Program-made: the position numbers and the translations under genes
Part shown: positions 42,661 to 52,433 of the stretch, in pieces
Layout: every line of letters starts with the position of its first letter
How positions within the stretch are numbered: the stretch's first letter is position 1
Origin: Flammeovirgaceae bacterium UBA7330
GTDB taxonomy: Bacteria > Bacteroidota > Bacteroidia > Cytophagales > Cyclobacteriaceae
Assembly (NCBI GenBank): GCA_002471275.1
Contig: DKPQ01000014.1
Coordinates: forward strand, 124,461 to 188,460
Length of the DNA stretch: 64,000 nucleotides
Direction of reading: 5' to 3'
Notes under the pieces: model-generated
The model's database searches: none
What the model was told of the DNA's origin: nothing
Seen by the model: only the letters and a program-made list of their open reading frames with translations

Positions 42661-43632
42661 ATGGACAATTATCTCGATACGACCATAGATGTGTACAAAC
42701 AGGCGGCTACCACTCCGGACATAGGTCTTTGCTGCACGACCACACCCGTTTGGGCCTTTCCCGGGCTGAACATCCCTAAGAAGATGTTAGAAATGAATTA
42801 TGGTTGCGGCTCTACTGTTCATCCCAGGGATTTGATAAACAATCCACGTGTGCTATATGTCGGCATTGGTGGGGGAATGGAACTTCTCCAATTCGCCTAT
42901 TTCAGCCGTTCGAAGGGTAGCATCATTGGTATTGACAACGTGGATGAAATGATCACTGCCTGTGATCGTAACCTGGATATGGCCGTTGAAGAGAACGACT
43001 GGTTTGACAGGGATTCTGTGTCGATAAAGAAAGGCACTGCTCTTGACATACCACTTGAGACCAACAGTGTAGATGTTGCCGCCCAGAATTGTTTGTTCAA
43101 TATTTTCAAGCTTCACGATCTGAAAACTGCCCTTCATGAAATGTACAGGGTCTTGAAACCACATGGCAGGTTGGTTCTTTCTGACCCTATCAGTGATCAG
43201 ACAATGCCGCCACACGTGGCTGAGGATCCGCAGCTGAGAGCATTATGCCTAAGTGGAGCGCTCCCATTGAAAACGTATATAGACCTCATCACAGAAATTG
43301 GCTTTGGAACCGTTGAAATACGGGCACGAAGACCCTATCGCATCCTTGATAGGGAAACCTACAAGCTCAATGAAAATATTTTCCTCGAGAGTGTAGAGGT
43401 TTGCGCCATCAAAGACCCTATGCCAGATGATGGCCCTTGCGTCTTTACAGGAAAAACAGCCATCTACTTTGGTCAGGAGGATTATTTTGACGATCACAAA
43501 GGCCATGTCCTCATGAAAAATCAACCTTTGTCTGTTTGTGATAAAACAGCTAATAATCTATCCAACTTAGGTAGAAAGGACATTTTCATTTCAGAGAGTA
43601 CATTTTTCTACGATGGCGGTGGGTGCTGCTAA
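42661..43632 (+). CDS. arsM: arsenite methyltransferase of arsenosugar type
   Basis: 323 residues from the ATG at 42661, 5 bp after arsS. SAM fold: VLYVGIGGGMELLQFAYFSRSKGSIIGIDN. Cys pair C24-C25 in GLCCTTTPVW may bind arsenite; the protein ends with vicinal Cys at 322-323 (FYDGGGCC), another probable As(III) site. It methylates arsenite to mono- and dimethyl forms that feed ArsS. A longer frame to 42601 overlaps arsS and starts with an unlike Trp-rich stretch. Confidence 0.9.
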   Translation: MDNYLDTTIDVYKQAATTPDIGLCCTTTPVWAFPGLNIPKKMLEMNYGCGSTVHPRDLINNPRVLYVGIGGGMELLQFAYFSRSKGSIIGIDNVDEMITACDRNLDMAVEENDWFDRDSVSIKKGTALDIPLETNSVDVAAQNCLFNIFKLHDLKTALHEMYRVLKPHGRLVLSDPISDQTMPPHVAEDPQLRALCLSGALPLKTYIDLITEIGFGTVEIRARRPYRILDRETYKLNENIFLESVEVCAIKDPMPDDGPCVFTGKTAIYFGQEDYFDDHKGHVLMKNQPLSVCDKTANNLSNLGRKDIFISESTFFYDGGGCC

Positions 43633-43731
43633 CAACCTCTCCGATTATTTTTCAGAAAAGTATAAACGCTTGTCAATAATTGACGTATAGCTAATTAAGA
43701 TTTTTTTCACTCAATAAAACCCATTTTACTT

Positions 43732-44367
43732 ATGAGCTTAAGAATAGGTGATGACGCACCCAATTTCACCATTGAAACCACTGAAGGAACCATCGATTTC
43801 CATGAATGGCTAGGTGATAGCTGGGGAATTTTATACTCCCACCCTGCAGATTATACACCAGTATGTACCACAGAACTTGGACGTACAGCCATGCTGAAGG
43901 GAGAATTCGAAAAACGAAATACCAAAGTACTGGCAGTGAGTGTTGATAACCTGGAATCACATCAGGGCTGGATCAAAGACATCAATGAGACACAAAATGT
44001 GGAAGTGAATTTTCCGATCATTGCGGATCCTGAGAAGAAAGTTTCCACATTGTATGACATGATCCATCCCAATGCAGCGGCCAATACTACTGTAAGGTCA
44101 GTATTCTTTATTGGTCCGGATAAAAAAATCAAAGCAACGATCACATATCCGCCAAGTACAGGAAGGAATTTTGGTGAAATCCTCAGAGTCATCGATTCCC
44201 TGCAATTGACAGCCTATCACAGCGTGGCTACACCTGCTGACTGGGTGCATGGCCAGGATGTGGTGATACTTCCGTCCGTGACCAATGAGGAAATTCCAGG
44301 AAAATTCCCCAAAGGACATAAGGAGCTTAAACCTTATTTAAGAATTACTCCGCAACCAAATATCTGA
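43732..44367 (+). CDS. 1-Cys peroxiredoxin
   Basis: 211 residues of the Prx6 type: MSLRIGDDAPNFTIETTEG and the peroxidatic Cys45 in DYTPVCTTELG. No other Cys is present, so the sulfenic acid must be resolved by an external thiol. The C-terminal half (HSVATPADW, KGHKELKPYLRITPQPNI) fits the long Prx6 tail. It reduces peroxides in the cytoplasm. It is 100 bp after arsM, ahead of a strong terminator, and may belong to the arsenic operon or form its own unit. Confidence 0.9.
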   Translation: MSLRIGDDAPNFTIETTEGTIDFHEWLGDSWGILYSHPADYTPVCTTELGRTAMLKGEFEKRNTKVLAVSVDNLESHQGWIKDINETQNVEVNFPIIADPEKKVSTLYDMIHPNAAANTTVRSVFFIGPDKKIKATITYPPSTGRNFGEILRVIDSLQLTAYHSVATPADWVHGQDVVILPSVTNEEIPGKFPKGHKELKPYLRITPQPNI

Positions 44368-44383
44368 TAACTTTTCATACATC

Positions 44384-44421
44384 AAAAAGGCTGGGATCTT
44401 CGATTGATCCTGGCCTTTTTT
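44384..44421. terminator. rho-independent terminator, likely bidirectional
   Basis: AAAAAGGCTGGGATC (44384-44398), loop TTCGATT, GATCCTGGCCTTTTT (44406-44420): a 15-bp stem with two G-T wobbles, flanked by A and T tracts so it can stop transcription from both sides. It follows the peroxiredoxin stop, and the plsC stop codon (44420-44422) lies at the stem end. Confidence 0.85.
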
Positions 44422-45112
44422 ATTGGGCTTTCATTTTCTCCACCCTGTTCTGACATTCCTGAATCAACGTCTGAATAACCGGATACTCATCCGGATTTAC
44501 CTGCTTTCCAATATTCACCCTAACCTCTCCCGGTGTGAGTTTGCCGGAATGGATATCCAATACTTTGTCTGTCCCACTGATCGAAACCGGAACCACACTT
44601 ACACCTGCATCTTTGGCCAGGTGAAACGGTCCTTTTTTGAAAGGATTGATCTTTCCATCCTTACTCCTGGTGCCTTCGGGAAACATCAAAACACTTTTCC
44701 CCTTGCCCACTAGCCGGGCGGCCTTTTTCAAGCTGAGGATGGCTTTATGCTTGTTGTCACGATTCACAAAAAGCATCCCTGTTGCCATCATATATTGACC
44801 AACAAACGGCAACCACTGGATCTCCTTTTTGGCAATGAAATAAAGATTGGAAGGGATGGCTCTGAACAAAACTGGTATGTCGAGATAGGAAAGGTGATTG
44901 GAAACGAAAACATGGGGCTTCTCCGTATCAAAACCATCGTTATGAATGGTTAACCGAATGCCACAACCCCACAGAATACCGGGAGCCCACATGGTCCGGG
45001 CCATCACCACGGGTAGTTTCCTGTTGAATAGTATGATCATTAGAATAATCGACAGGGTGATCATCAGGACGGACCAGATCACACAAAACATGTACCTAAT
45101 AAAATTGATCAA
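44420..45112 (-). CDS. plsC: 1-acyl-sn-glycerol-3-phosphate acyltransferase
   Basis: 230 residues. Membrane segment at residues 5-30, acyltransferase motif VSNHLSYLD (H73, D78) and FPEGTRS, typical of PlsC. It transfers a fatty acyl group to lysophosphatidate in phospholipid synthesis. Length is complete. Its stop lies in the stem of the shared terminator. Confidence 0.88.
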   Translation of the reverse strand: MINFIRYMFCVIWSVLMITLSIILMIILFNRKLPVVMARTMWAPGILWGCGIRLTIHNDGFDTEKPHVFVSNHLSYLDIPVLFRAIPSNLYFIAKKEIQWLPFVGQYMMATGMLFVNRDNKHKAILSLKKAARLVGKGKSVLMFPEGTRSKDGKINPFKKGPFHLAKDAGVSVVPVSISGTDKVLDIHSGKLTPGEVRVNIGKQVNPDEYPVIQTLIQECQNRVEKMKAQ

Positions 45113-45236
45113 ATTGCACCACGATTTTTGATGGAATGCAAATGTGCCCGAATTTTATTGGATTTGCATGATTTGTGGCGATTTAAGGTAAAATCAAAAG
45201 ATTTTTCTAACTTTCACTTCTAATCCAAATTGACCC

Positions 45237-45848
45237 ATGAAAAGCAATCTCGCCCTATATCTTGGTCTTCTCGTATTGATCTTCGCCGGTGTATTCGCTC
45301 TTCACTATTATGAGGTTGTACAGGAAAGAAAACATCCCGGCACTACAGACCTAAACCTTGCTACCGACCTGCATCTGAATAATTCCAGGCTTTATATCAA
45401 AGAAAACTCTATTGAAAGAAGTCTCTATCACTTAAACAGTGCGATACATTCCATAGAATTGATAGAGGAAGTTTCTGATACACTAACCATTAAAGAACTT
45501 GATGATGCACTCCTGGATTTGAAAAAAGTGCGCAAAGAGATAGAAAGCGGAATTGTGAATTACTCGCATATCAACCATGCTTTTATTGTGGCTCTTAATT
45601 CAGTGGCTACTGCCCAGCTTAGACTATCCGAGAGGTATCTTTTGGAAGGTGACTCTGAAGATGCAGGTTATGCCATCAAATATGCCAATGAACATATTCA
45701 CAACGCCCTGAAATATGCCAATGATGGCGAAATTGAGGATGAACTACGCGCTTACCGGCATATCGATTCTTTGGTGCATTCCAAGCTGGACAGTACCAGG
45801 ATCTTTGATATAGAGCGTGCTATATCTGAGATCAAAGAGGTCAAATAA
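45237..45848 (+). CDS. hypothetical membrane-anchored helical protein
   Basis: 203 residues. A hydrophobic N-terminal helix (LALYLGLLVLIFAGVFALHYY) anchors an otherwise helical, acidic, soluble domain with repeated patterns such as NNSRLYIKENSIERSLYHLNSAIHSIELIEE and AGYAIKYANEHIHNALKYAND, with TPR/four-helix character and several His. I do not recognise a family. It lies 14 bp before the M1 peptidase gene in the same orientation, so it may be co-expressed. Confidence 0.6.
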   Translation: MKSNLALYLGLLVLIFAGVFALHYYEVVQERKHPGTTDLNLATDLHLNNSRLYIKENSIERSLYHLNSAIHSIELIEEVSDTLTIKELDDALLDLKKVRKEIESGIVNYSHINHAFIVALNSVATAQLRLSERYLLEGDSEDAGYAIKYANEHIHNALKYANDGEIEDELRAYRHIDSLVHSKLDSTRIFDIERAISEIKEVK

Positions 45849-45862
45849 CACAAATCATCCTT

Positions 45863-47509
45863 ATGACATTCAAATTTTTTTCGGGTACTATCCTCCTGAT
45901 TTTTCTTTCCCACCTTTCAGTTGCGCAGCATAAATTTCAAATTACCTCTCCGGATTCTTTAAAAGGATTCATTACAAATGAACGGGGGTGGTGGGATGTA
46001 CTACATTATGACATTGTGCTCGACATCGATTTTACCTCGCAAACCCTCGTAGGTAAAAACTCAATCAGCTTCAAAGTAACAAATGAGGAACATACACCCT
46101 ACATGCAAATAGACCTTCAGGATCCGTTGACCATAGACAGTGCGTTAATAGCTGGCCAATACCTGGAGTTTGAAAGCATCGGGTCAGCTTATATGGTTAG
46201 AGTTCCGGAAAAATTAAAGGGTCAACATACCATCAATGTCTACTATTCAGGAAGACCAAAAGAATCCACCAATGCACCTTATGATGGGGGTTTTGTCTGG
46301 ACAAAAGATTCTTTGAACCGGGACTGGATCTCGGTAGCCTGCCAAATGGTTGGGGGTAGCATTTGGTATCCTTGCAAAGACCACTACAGCGAGGAGCCCG
46401 ACCTGGGAGCTTCCCTGACAATTTCAATCCCGGATACTTTGGGTGTTGTTGTTGGGAATGGACGTATGACAAATCAATCAAAATCGGATAACCAAACCAC
46501 ATACACGTGGTCAGTCTCCAATCCGATCAACAATTATGGTATCTCCTTTTACATTGGGCATTACATTAACATTAATCAGCCATATGATGGAGTTGCTGGT
46601 CCTCTGGATTTGGACTTTTGGATCCTTGACTATAACCGTGAGAAAGCTATTTCTCATCTGATTCCTGAATCCATCAAAACGCTCCGTGCCTTTGAAAAAT
46701 GGTTTGGCCCTTACCCTTTTTATGAAGATGGATTCAAAATGGTTGAATCCTCCTACATTGGTATGGAGCACCAAAGTGCCATTGCATATGGCAATAAGTT
46801 TAAGAAAGGTCGCTTTTCATTTAAAAATCTTACTGCTCTTGACCTTCAGACAGACCGACTGATTGTGCATGAACTGGCGCATGAATGGTTTGGCAACAAT
46901 ATTACCATGTCTGATATGGCCGATCGGTGGGTCCAGGAGGGTTTTGCTGCCTATGGTGAAGAATTGTTTATCGAAGAGTTGTTGGGTAGAAATGCTGGCC
47001 GCGAGTTTTTCGTCACCAGATTACCAAACAAGATAAAAAACAAGCAACCACTCATCTCCGACTATGGTATTTTCAAAGATGCTGGCGGTGACATGTACTT
47101 CAAAGGGTGGGCAATCATTCATATGCTGAGGGAAATGATCAATGACGACACTAAATTTCAAGCTTACCTGCAAGCACTAAACAAGGGTTTCTACCATCAA
47201 ACAATCTACTCCAGCGACCTGGTGCAGTTTAGTTCTGAATTTTTTGAACAAGATCTCGAGCCCTATTTTGATCAATATCTGCGTCACCCGGCAGTACCTG
47301 TCCTGGAATATAGACTAGAGAAGAAAAAAGTAATTTACCGTCTGATTGCTGATGTAGAGCACCTCGAAATGCCTATCAAATTAGTTGAGCCTGGATTATG
47401 GATTGAAGCCACCTCCGAATGGCAATCAATGAAAATAAAAAATACTTCTTCATTTTCTACTTTGACTGTGGACCCCAACTACTTGCTGGAAGTAAGAAAA
47501 GCCGATTAA
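45863..47509 (+). CDS. M1-family metallopeptidase
   Basis: 548 residues. Signal peptide ends SVAQ. Aminopeptidase-N-like beta domain, then exopeptidase motif SSYIGMEHQSAIAYG (GAMEN variant) and zinc site H336-E-L-A-H340 with E359 in VQEGFAAYGEE, the 18-residue spacing of gluzincins. Proposed periplasmic aminopeptidase. It lacks the large C-terminal helical domain of PepN, as in many short Bacteroidota M1 enzymes. Confidence 0.88.
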   Translation: MTFKFFSGTILLIFLSHLSVAQHKFQITSPDSLKGFITNERGWWDVLHYDIVLDIDFTSQTLVGKNSISFKVTNEEHTPYMQIDLQDPLTIDSALIAGQYLEFESIGSAYMVRVPEKLKGQHTINVYYSGRPKESTNAPYDGGFVWTKDSLNRDWISVACQMVGGSIWYPCKDHYSEEPDLGASLTISIPDTLGVVVGNGRMTNQSKSDNQTTYTWSVSNPINNYGISFYIGHYININQPYDGVAGPLDLDFWILDYNREKAISHLIPESIKTLRAFEKWFGPYPFYEDGFKMVESSYIGMEHQSAIAYGNKFKKGRFSFKNLTALDLQTDRLIVHELAHEWFGNNITMSDMADRWVQEGFAAYGEELFIEELLGRNAGREFFVTRLPNKIKNKQPLISDYGIFKDAGGDMYFKGWAIIHMLREMINDDTKFQAYLQALNKGFYHQTIYSSDLVQFSSEFFEQDLEPYFDQYLRHPAVPVLEYRLEKKKVIYRLIADVEHLEMPIKLVEPGLWIEATSEWQSMKIKNTSSFSTLTVDPNYLLEVRKAD

Positions 47510-47563
47510 GATTGTCCCTAAAATATTTTAAAACCAATTATCCGGATTCAGAGTTAACTGGAT

Positions 47564-48022
47564 ATGCTTGCTCGACTTATCATTTTTTTATTCATCAATT
47601 TCGGCGCCCTGGCGATCGGATCAATATTCACAGGTAAAGGGGTCCCCTCCGATTGGTACGCTTCCCTGAATAAAGCTCCCTGGACGCCCCCAGGTTGGGT
47701 ATTTGGGGCAGCATGGTTTTCTATCATGCTATGTTTTACCATATACATGGCCGTAGCCTGGAAACAGGTAAGCAATCACAAGTTGCTGGTAGTGCTCTTT
47801 CTTCTTCAGTTCATTTTAAATGTGGCCTGGAACCCTGCTTTCTTTCACTTGCAGAATCCTGCATTTGGTCTGGTAATCATCACAGGACTTACTTTATTGA
47901 TGATTGTATTCCTCGTTTACTACTGGCCTGAAATGAAACTTTGGTCGTTGTTGGTACTGCCCTATGTTTTGTGGTTACTTATTGCCACCTCATTAAATGG
48001 TTATATACAATTCAACAATTAA
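47564..48022 (+). CDS. TspO/MBR family membrane protein
   Basis: 152 residues, five membrane helices. Landmarks: SDWYASLNKAPWTPPGWVFGAAW, NVAWNPAFF and the LWLLIATSLNGYIQFNN end. TspO proteins bind tetrapyrroles and sterols; some break down porphyrins. The physiological role here is unknown. It lies between the M1 peptidase and a VOC protein, each probably a separate unit. Confidence 0.88.
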   Translation: MLARLIIFLFINFGALAIGSIFTGKGVPSDWYASLNKAPWTPPGWVFGAAWFSIMLCFTIYMAVAWKQVSNHKLLVVLFLLQFILNVAWNPAFFHLQNPAFGLVIITGLTLLMIVFLVYYWPEMKLWSLLVLPYVLWLLIATSLNGYIQFNN

Positions 48023-48059
48023 TTCGGAATTGCAAAGCCAAAGTTTTAGATTTACTTAG

Positions 48060-48473
48060 ATGGCTGATAAAGACTTCTTCTCAGAGTCTGCTCTGACCAC
48101 CATTTTGGTCGTCAGCGACATTCAACGATCCAAAGACTTTTACACCAGTGTTCTTGGAGCCAATGTCTTTAGAGAATATGGTGGAGACTCAGTGGTATTG
48201 AGCTTCCTGAATAATTGGGTGCTGCTGGTGACCCCCGGAGGACCAACCGAAGATAAACCCGATGTACATTTTGAGACACCTCAAAATATCAATTCAATAA
48301 GCCACTCCTTTACCATTCGTGTGATAGATTGCCAGGAAGCTTACAAAGTTTTGAAGCGAAAGGGTGCAAAGTTTATAACACCACCGGTTTCCCGGGGACT
48401 GGAAACAAGGTGTTTTTTTCGTGATCCAGATGGACACTTGTTTGAAATCAGTGAATACCGATCATCAAATTAA
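48060..48473 (+). CDS. VOC-family (glyoxalase-like) protein
   Basis: 137 residues: two beta-alpha-beta-beta-beta repeats of the vicinal-oxygen-chelate fold. LTTILVVSDIQRSKDFYTSVLGANVFREYGGDSVVLSF marks the first repeat and FRDPDGHLFEISEY the second, with His/Glu metal ligands. Members include glyoxalases, dioxygenases and resistance proteins; which one cannot be told. Confidence 0.85.
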   Translation: MADKDFFSESALTTILVVSDIQRSKDFYTSVLGANVFREYGGDSVVLSFLNNWVLLVTPGGPTEDKPDVHFETPQNINSISHSFTIRVIDCQEAYKVLKRKGAKFITPPVSRGLETRCFFRDPDGHLFEISEYRSSN

Positions 48474-48519
48474 ATGAAATTTTAAACACCATATTCCCCA
48501 CAAGAGCAAGGTCAGAAAC

Positions 48520-49737
48520 ATGAAACAACCCCTGGATCACCAATCAGAACAGTCACGTCTTGAAAAGCTTGATAGCTATTCTATCCTGGACACCCTGCCG
48601 GAAGAGGATTATGATAACCTGACAGCAATTGCTGCACAGATTTGTGGCACTCCCATCTCACTGGTTTCATTGCTGGATGACAGGCGACAATGGTTCAAAT
48701 CTCACCATGGACTTGCTGTAAAAGAAACCCCAAAGGAATATGCGTTCTGTGCCCATGCTATCAATGACAACAAAGAGATCTTTATTGTAGAAGACGCCCG
48801 AAAAGATATTCGGTTTCATGACAATCCTTTGGTGGTCGATGAACCCAATGTGATCTTTTATGCTGGTGTCCCTCTCACTTCCGAGGAGGGTCTACCTATG
48901 GGCACACTTTGTGTGATAGACCACAAGCCGAGGCATCTCACCAGGGATCAGTTAAAGTCCTTGCATGCTTTGTCCAGGCAGGTAATGAATCTATTTGAAC
49001 TGAGACTAGTGAAATCCAGACTTGAATCATCACTCGAGTTAATAGCCCGTAAGAATAAAGGTCTGGAGAGATTTGCAATGGTCGCAGCCCATGATATCAA
49101 GTCTCCGCTTAATAATATATCTCAGCTAGCCTCTCTTTTCATTGCCGATTACGAGGACAAACTGGATGACGATGGTATAGAGGTAATTCAAGTGCTCAAA
49201 AGATCATCTGATCGACTGAGAGAGCTTGTGGACGGATTGCTCGAATACAGCCGAACCTCTGAAGTGCTTAGAAAAAATACTGATACAATAAATCTGGAGC
49301 AGCTTAAAAAAAGACTCACTGAGATGGCAGCTGACACCAAAAGTGAATTGATTTTTGAAACAGACCTGCAAGAGATTCATACGAACAAAACCGCGCTGGA
49401 TCAAATCCTTATCAATCTTATCACCAATGCCATCAAGTATAATGATAAAGACCTGCCTAAAGTAGTTGTTGAAATCTCTCAGACAGATGATTTTTATGAG
49501 ATAAGTGTAAAAGATAATGGGCCGGGAATTCCGGATAAACACCTGGATAAGATCTTTGAGATCTTTAGTGTAATGAAGACTGAGGATCGCTTTGGCAAGC
49601 AGGGCAATGGTATTGGATTGGCCACTGTAAAGAAACTTGTAGAAGAACTGGGTGGAAGTATTCAGGTGAAGTCAGAAATGGGCAGTTTTTCACAGTTCAT
49701 ATTCACAATACATAGAAAGGCTTCGGTCAAAAGCTAG
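48520..49737 (+). CDS. GAF-domain sensor histidine kinase
   Basis: 405 residues, soluble. The GAF domain covers about 25-165 (LTAIAAQICGTPISLVSLLDDRRQWFKSH, CAHAI, VYAGVPLTSEEGLPMGTLCVID). HisKA has H191 in AAHDIKSPLNNI, then HATPase with NLITNAIKYND, KDNGPGIPD and GNGIGLATVKKL. It senses a cytoplasmic small molecule or redox/light cue through GAF. No response regulator is adjacent. Stop overlaps the DUF4260 stop by 4 bp (convergent). Confidence 0.9.
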   Translation: MKQPLDHQSEQSRLEKLDSYSILDTLPEEDYDNLTAIAAQICGTPISLVSLLDDRRQWFKSHHGLAVKETPKEYAFCAHAINDNKEIFIVEDARKDIRFHDNPLVVDEPNVIFYAGVPLTSEEGLPMGTLCVIDHKPRHLTRDQLKSLHALSRQVMNLFELRLVKSRLESSLELIARKNKGLERFAMVAAHDIKSPLNNISQLASLFIADYEDKLDDDGIEVIQVLKRSSDRLRELVDGLLEYSRTSEVLRKNTDTINLEQLKKRLTEMAADTKSELIFETDLQEIHTNKTALDQILINLITNAIKYNDKDLPKVVVEISQTDDFYEISVKDNGPGIPDKHLDKIFEIFSVMKTEDRFGKQGNGIGLATVKKLVEELGGSIQVKSEMGSFSQFIFTIHRKASVKS

Positions 49738-50087
49738 CTCATCATTCCCAGGTGCGTATGCTTAAAATCATCAGGATATTTAAGACCATAGCCTAATGTT
49801 CTATCCATTGCTGCATGTCCAAACAATACAACACCAGCCACTGTCAGAGCTTCAAACCCCAGGTAAAACCCAATTGCCAGTACAATCAGTGCCACGCTTT
49901 TGTAGTGTAGGATGTTGTAAGTCCAGGCTCCTATTTTGGGATTAGCCAAATATCCCAGCATCCCTATATCAGGTGCCAGAAATACAACTGGCCACAACCA
50001 CCATGAAATATCCACGTCTAAATATGTTAATACGACAATTGAAGCAATGAATTGGGTAAGTTCTTCGAGTTTCAGTGATATTTTCAC
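49734..50087 (-). CDS. DUF4260 membrane protein
   Basis: 117 residues, four short hydrophobic segments: ISWWLWPVVFLAPDIGMLGYL, ALIVLAIGFYLG, ALTVAGVVLFGHAAMDRTLGYGLKYPDDFKHTHLG. The last stretch, with GHAAMDR and KYPDDFKHTHLG, is a family signature with metal-binding character. Function unknown. It lies convergent to the GAF kinase and divergent from the TonB receptor. Confidence 0.8.
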   Translation of the reverse strand: MKISLKLEELTQFIASIVVLTYLDVDISWWLWPVVFLAPDIGMLGYLANPKIGAWTYNILHYKSVALIVLAIGFYLGFEALTVAGVVLFGHAAMDRTLGYGLKYPDDFKHTHLGMMS

Positions 50088-50155
50088 GCGTCTTGATTTG
50101 ATTTGTACTTGAAAATTAAAAACATTCGTCCATCTATGGATGTATCCAATTAACT

Positions 50156-52429
50156 ATGACTAAAAAAATTAACCTTTTCTCCCTACTGCTGGTAGTTAGC
50201 CTTTTCTCCCTCAACGCTCAACATACCATCAAGGGAAAGATTATTGATGCTGCCAACCAGGAGCCATTGGAATCCTCCATTATTTCTTCCGGGTCTCTGT
50301 TTACACTGGCTGATAATGAAGGCCAGTTTAGCATTGATGTGGATACCCTCCCTGTAGACATATCCATTAATCACCTGGGGTATTATTCTCAGGTGGTCAG
50401 AATCAACACCGATGAAGAACAGATTATCATTCCATTATCGGTAGCACCTACACAGCTTCATGAAGTGATCGTATCAGCCTCACAGCAAAATGAAAGCTTA
50501 AAGAATGCTTCAGCCAGTATTGGAATCATCACCAGGAAAGGCTTAGAGCGTGATGACCAAACCATCATCACTCCTGCGCTAAACAGGATCCCGGGAGTGT
50601 ATATGCATTCGGGGTCATTAAACACCAACCGGATCACTATTCGGGGTATTGGCGGACGCACACCTTTTGGTACTGATAAGATTCGAGCCTATTTTGATCA
50701 GATCCCATTAACCTCAGGTGTAGGTGAGACCACACTGGAAGATATCGACCTGGCCCTGATAGAAAGAGTGGAAGTGATCAAGGGACCAAATTCAAGCATC
50801 TATGGTGCCGGACTGGGTGGAGTGATCAACCTAAAGCCCACCATTGCCCCTTATCAAAAGACCACCTTACAATCTGGTCTTATCGTAGGAAGTTATGGAC
50901 TAAATCGATGGGTAAACAAGGTCTCTTTTGGGGGCAACCACAGCAACTTCAGCATTGCTCATAGCAAGATGCTCAGTGATGGATATCGTGATAATAACCA
51001 GTTTGAGCGCGAATCGATCGGTCTTGTGGGAAGGGTAAATACCGGTAAATCTAGCCACCTGAGTATTGTTGGTAACTATATCTACCTAAAAGGGTTTATT
51101 CCAAGTTCTATCAACCAGGCTTACTACGATAGCATTCCCTCAGCCGCCGCCCCAAACTGGGCAGGAGCCCAAGGTTTTGAGCAATATGACAAAGTGCTGT
51201 TGGGACTGAGTTATACCACGGGAAGCAAAACCGGATTTAGCAATACCAGCTCTGTATTTGTGAGTTACAGGGATGCGTTCGAACCACGGCCAAGACCCCT
51301 GGGTATCTTAAAGGAAAATACTATCGGGACTGGTTTTAGGAACATCCTCCGATATAAGAGCCAGGGCACGCTACCCTGGTCTGTAAGTGGTGGCATGGAA
51401 TATTTCCGGGATACCTACAAGCAGCAGATCTACGAAAACCTTTATCAGCAAAATTCCGGATATATCCTGGGATTGGATCAAAGTGATTTTGTTGAAAACA
51501 GGGATTACTACAACCTTTTTCTCCAGGCTAACTTTGATTTGTCTTCCAGGTTCTCCATCGAGACAGGTGCAAACTTCAACAAGACCAAATATCAGCTCAA
51601 AGATCTATATGTGCGAGACAGCATAGAAAACAGTGGGAATTACCAGTTCGACCCTGTTTTGTCTCCCCGTTTAGGACTGGTCTATCATGCGCAGAGCAAC
51701 CGTCATTACTATGGAAACATCAGCCATGGGTTTTCCCCTCCCAACCTGGAAGAAACGCTCCTCCCCGACGGCGCTATCAACCCGGATATCCAGCCGGAGA
51801 TGGGATGGAACTATGAAGTGGGCACCCGGGGATATATGCTGGATGGGAAATTGCAATACGATGTCAGTGCCTATTACATGCTCATCAAAGACCTGATAGT
51901 CAGCAGAACGAATCTCAGTGGTGCCATCACTGGTATTAACGCTGGCAAGACAAGGCATCTTGGCCTTGAGCTTTCACTGAACTATACTCATGACCTGAAT
52001 TCCAACGTTCAGATGAACTATTTTATCACCGGGGCATTCATGAAATATGAATTCCTTGAGTTTTTGGACGATGACAATGACTACAGTGGCAACGAGCTTA
52101 CTGGCACACCCAAGGAAACTGTAAACACAGGCATCGAGCTGATCTCTAAAAAAGGACTATATGGAAATATCACCGGACAATACACCGGAGATATACCCAT
52201 TGACGATGGAAACACACTATATGCAGATAGCTATTTCGTAGGTCGAATGAAATTTGGTTATTTACTCAATTTGAGCCCCTTCCAAATTGACCTGCATGCA
52301 GGCATCAACAACATCTTCGATGCCAAATATGCCTCCATGCTCCAAATCAATAACGCTTTCGGACGATATTACTATCCGGGTACACCGAGGAATTACTTTG
52401 GAGGAGTGACCATTAAATGGGCTAAATAG
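50156..52429 (+). CDS. TonB-dependent receptor with carboxypeptidase-regulatory-like domain
   Basis: 757 residues. Signal peptide (SLFSLNAQ), CarboxypepD_reg-like Ig domain about 22-110 (HTIKGKIIDAANQEPLESSI), plug 115-235 (NRITIRGIGGRTPFGTDKIRAYFDQIPL, RVEVIKGPNSSIYGAGLGGVINL) and a 22-strand barrel ending RYYYPGTPRNYFGGVTIKWAK. No SusD gene is adjacent, so glycan import is less likely than iron-siderophore or cobalamin-type uptake (FecA-like). Substrate unproven. Confidence 0.88.
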   Translation: MTKKINLFSLLLVVSLFSLNAQHTIKGKIIDAANQEPLESSIISSGSLFTLADNEGQFSIDVDTLPVDISINHLGYYSQVVRINTDEEQIIIPLSVAPTQLHEVIVSASQQNESLKNASASIGIITRKGLERDDQTIITPALNRIPGVYMHSGSLNTNRITIRGIGGRTPFGTDKIRAYFDQIPLTSGVGETTLEDIDLALIERVEVIKGPNSSIYGAGLGGVINLKPTIAPYQKTTLQSGLIVGSYGLNRWVNKVSFGGNHSNFSIAHSKMLSDGYRDNNQFERESIGLVGRVNTGKSSHLSIVGNYIYLKGFIPSSINQAYYDSIPSAAAPNWAGAQGFEQYDKVLLGLSYTTGSKTGFSNTSSVFVSYRDAFEPRPRPLGILKENTIGTGFRNILRYKSQGTLPWSVSGGMEYFRDTYKQQIYENLYQQNSGYILGLDQSDFVENRDYYNLFLQANFDLSSRFSIETGANFNKTKYQLKDLYVRDSIENSGNYQFDPVLSPRLGLVYHAQSNRHYYGNISHGFSPPNLEETLLPDGAINPDIQPEMGWNYEVGTRGYMLDGKLQYDVSAYYMLIKDLIVSRTNLSGAITGINAGKTRHLGLELSLNYTHDLNSNVQMNYFITGAFMKYEFLEFLDDDNDYSGNELTGTPKETVNTGIELISKKGLYGNITGQYTGDIPIDDGNTLYADSYFVGRMKFGYLLNLSPFQIDLHAGINNIFDAKYASMLQINNAFGRYYYPGTPRNYFGGVTIKWAK

Positions 52430-52433
52430 TATT

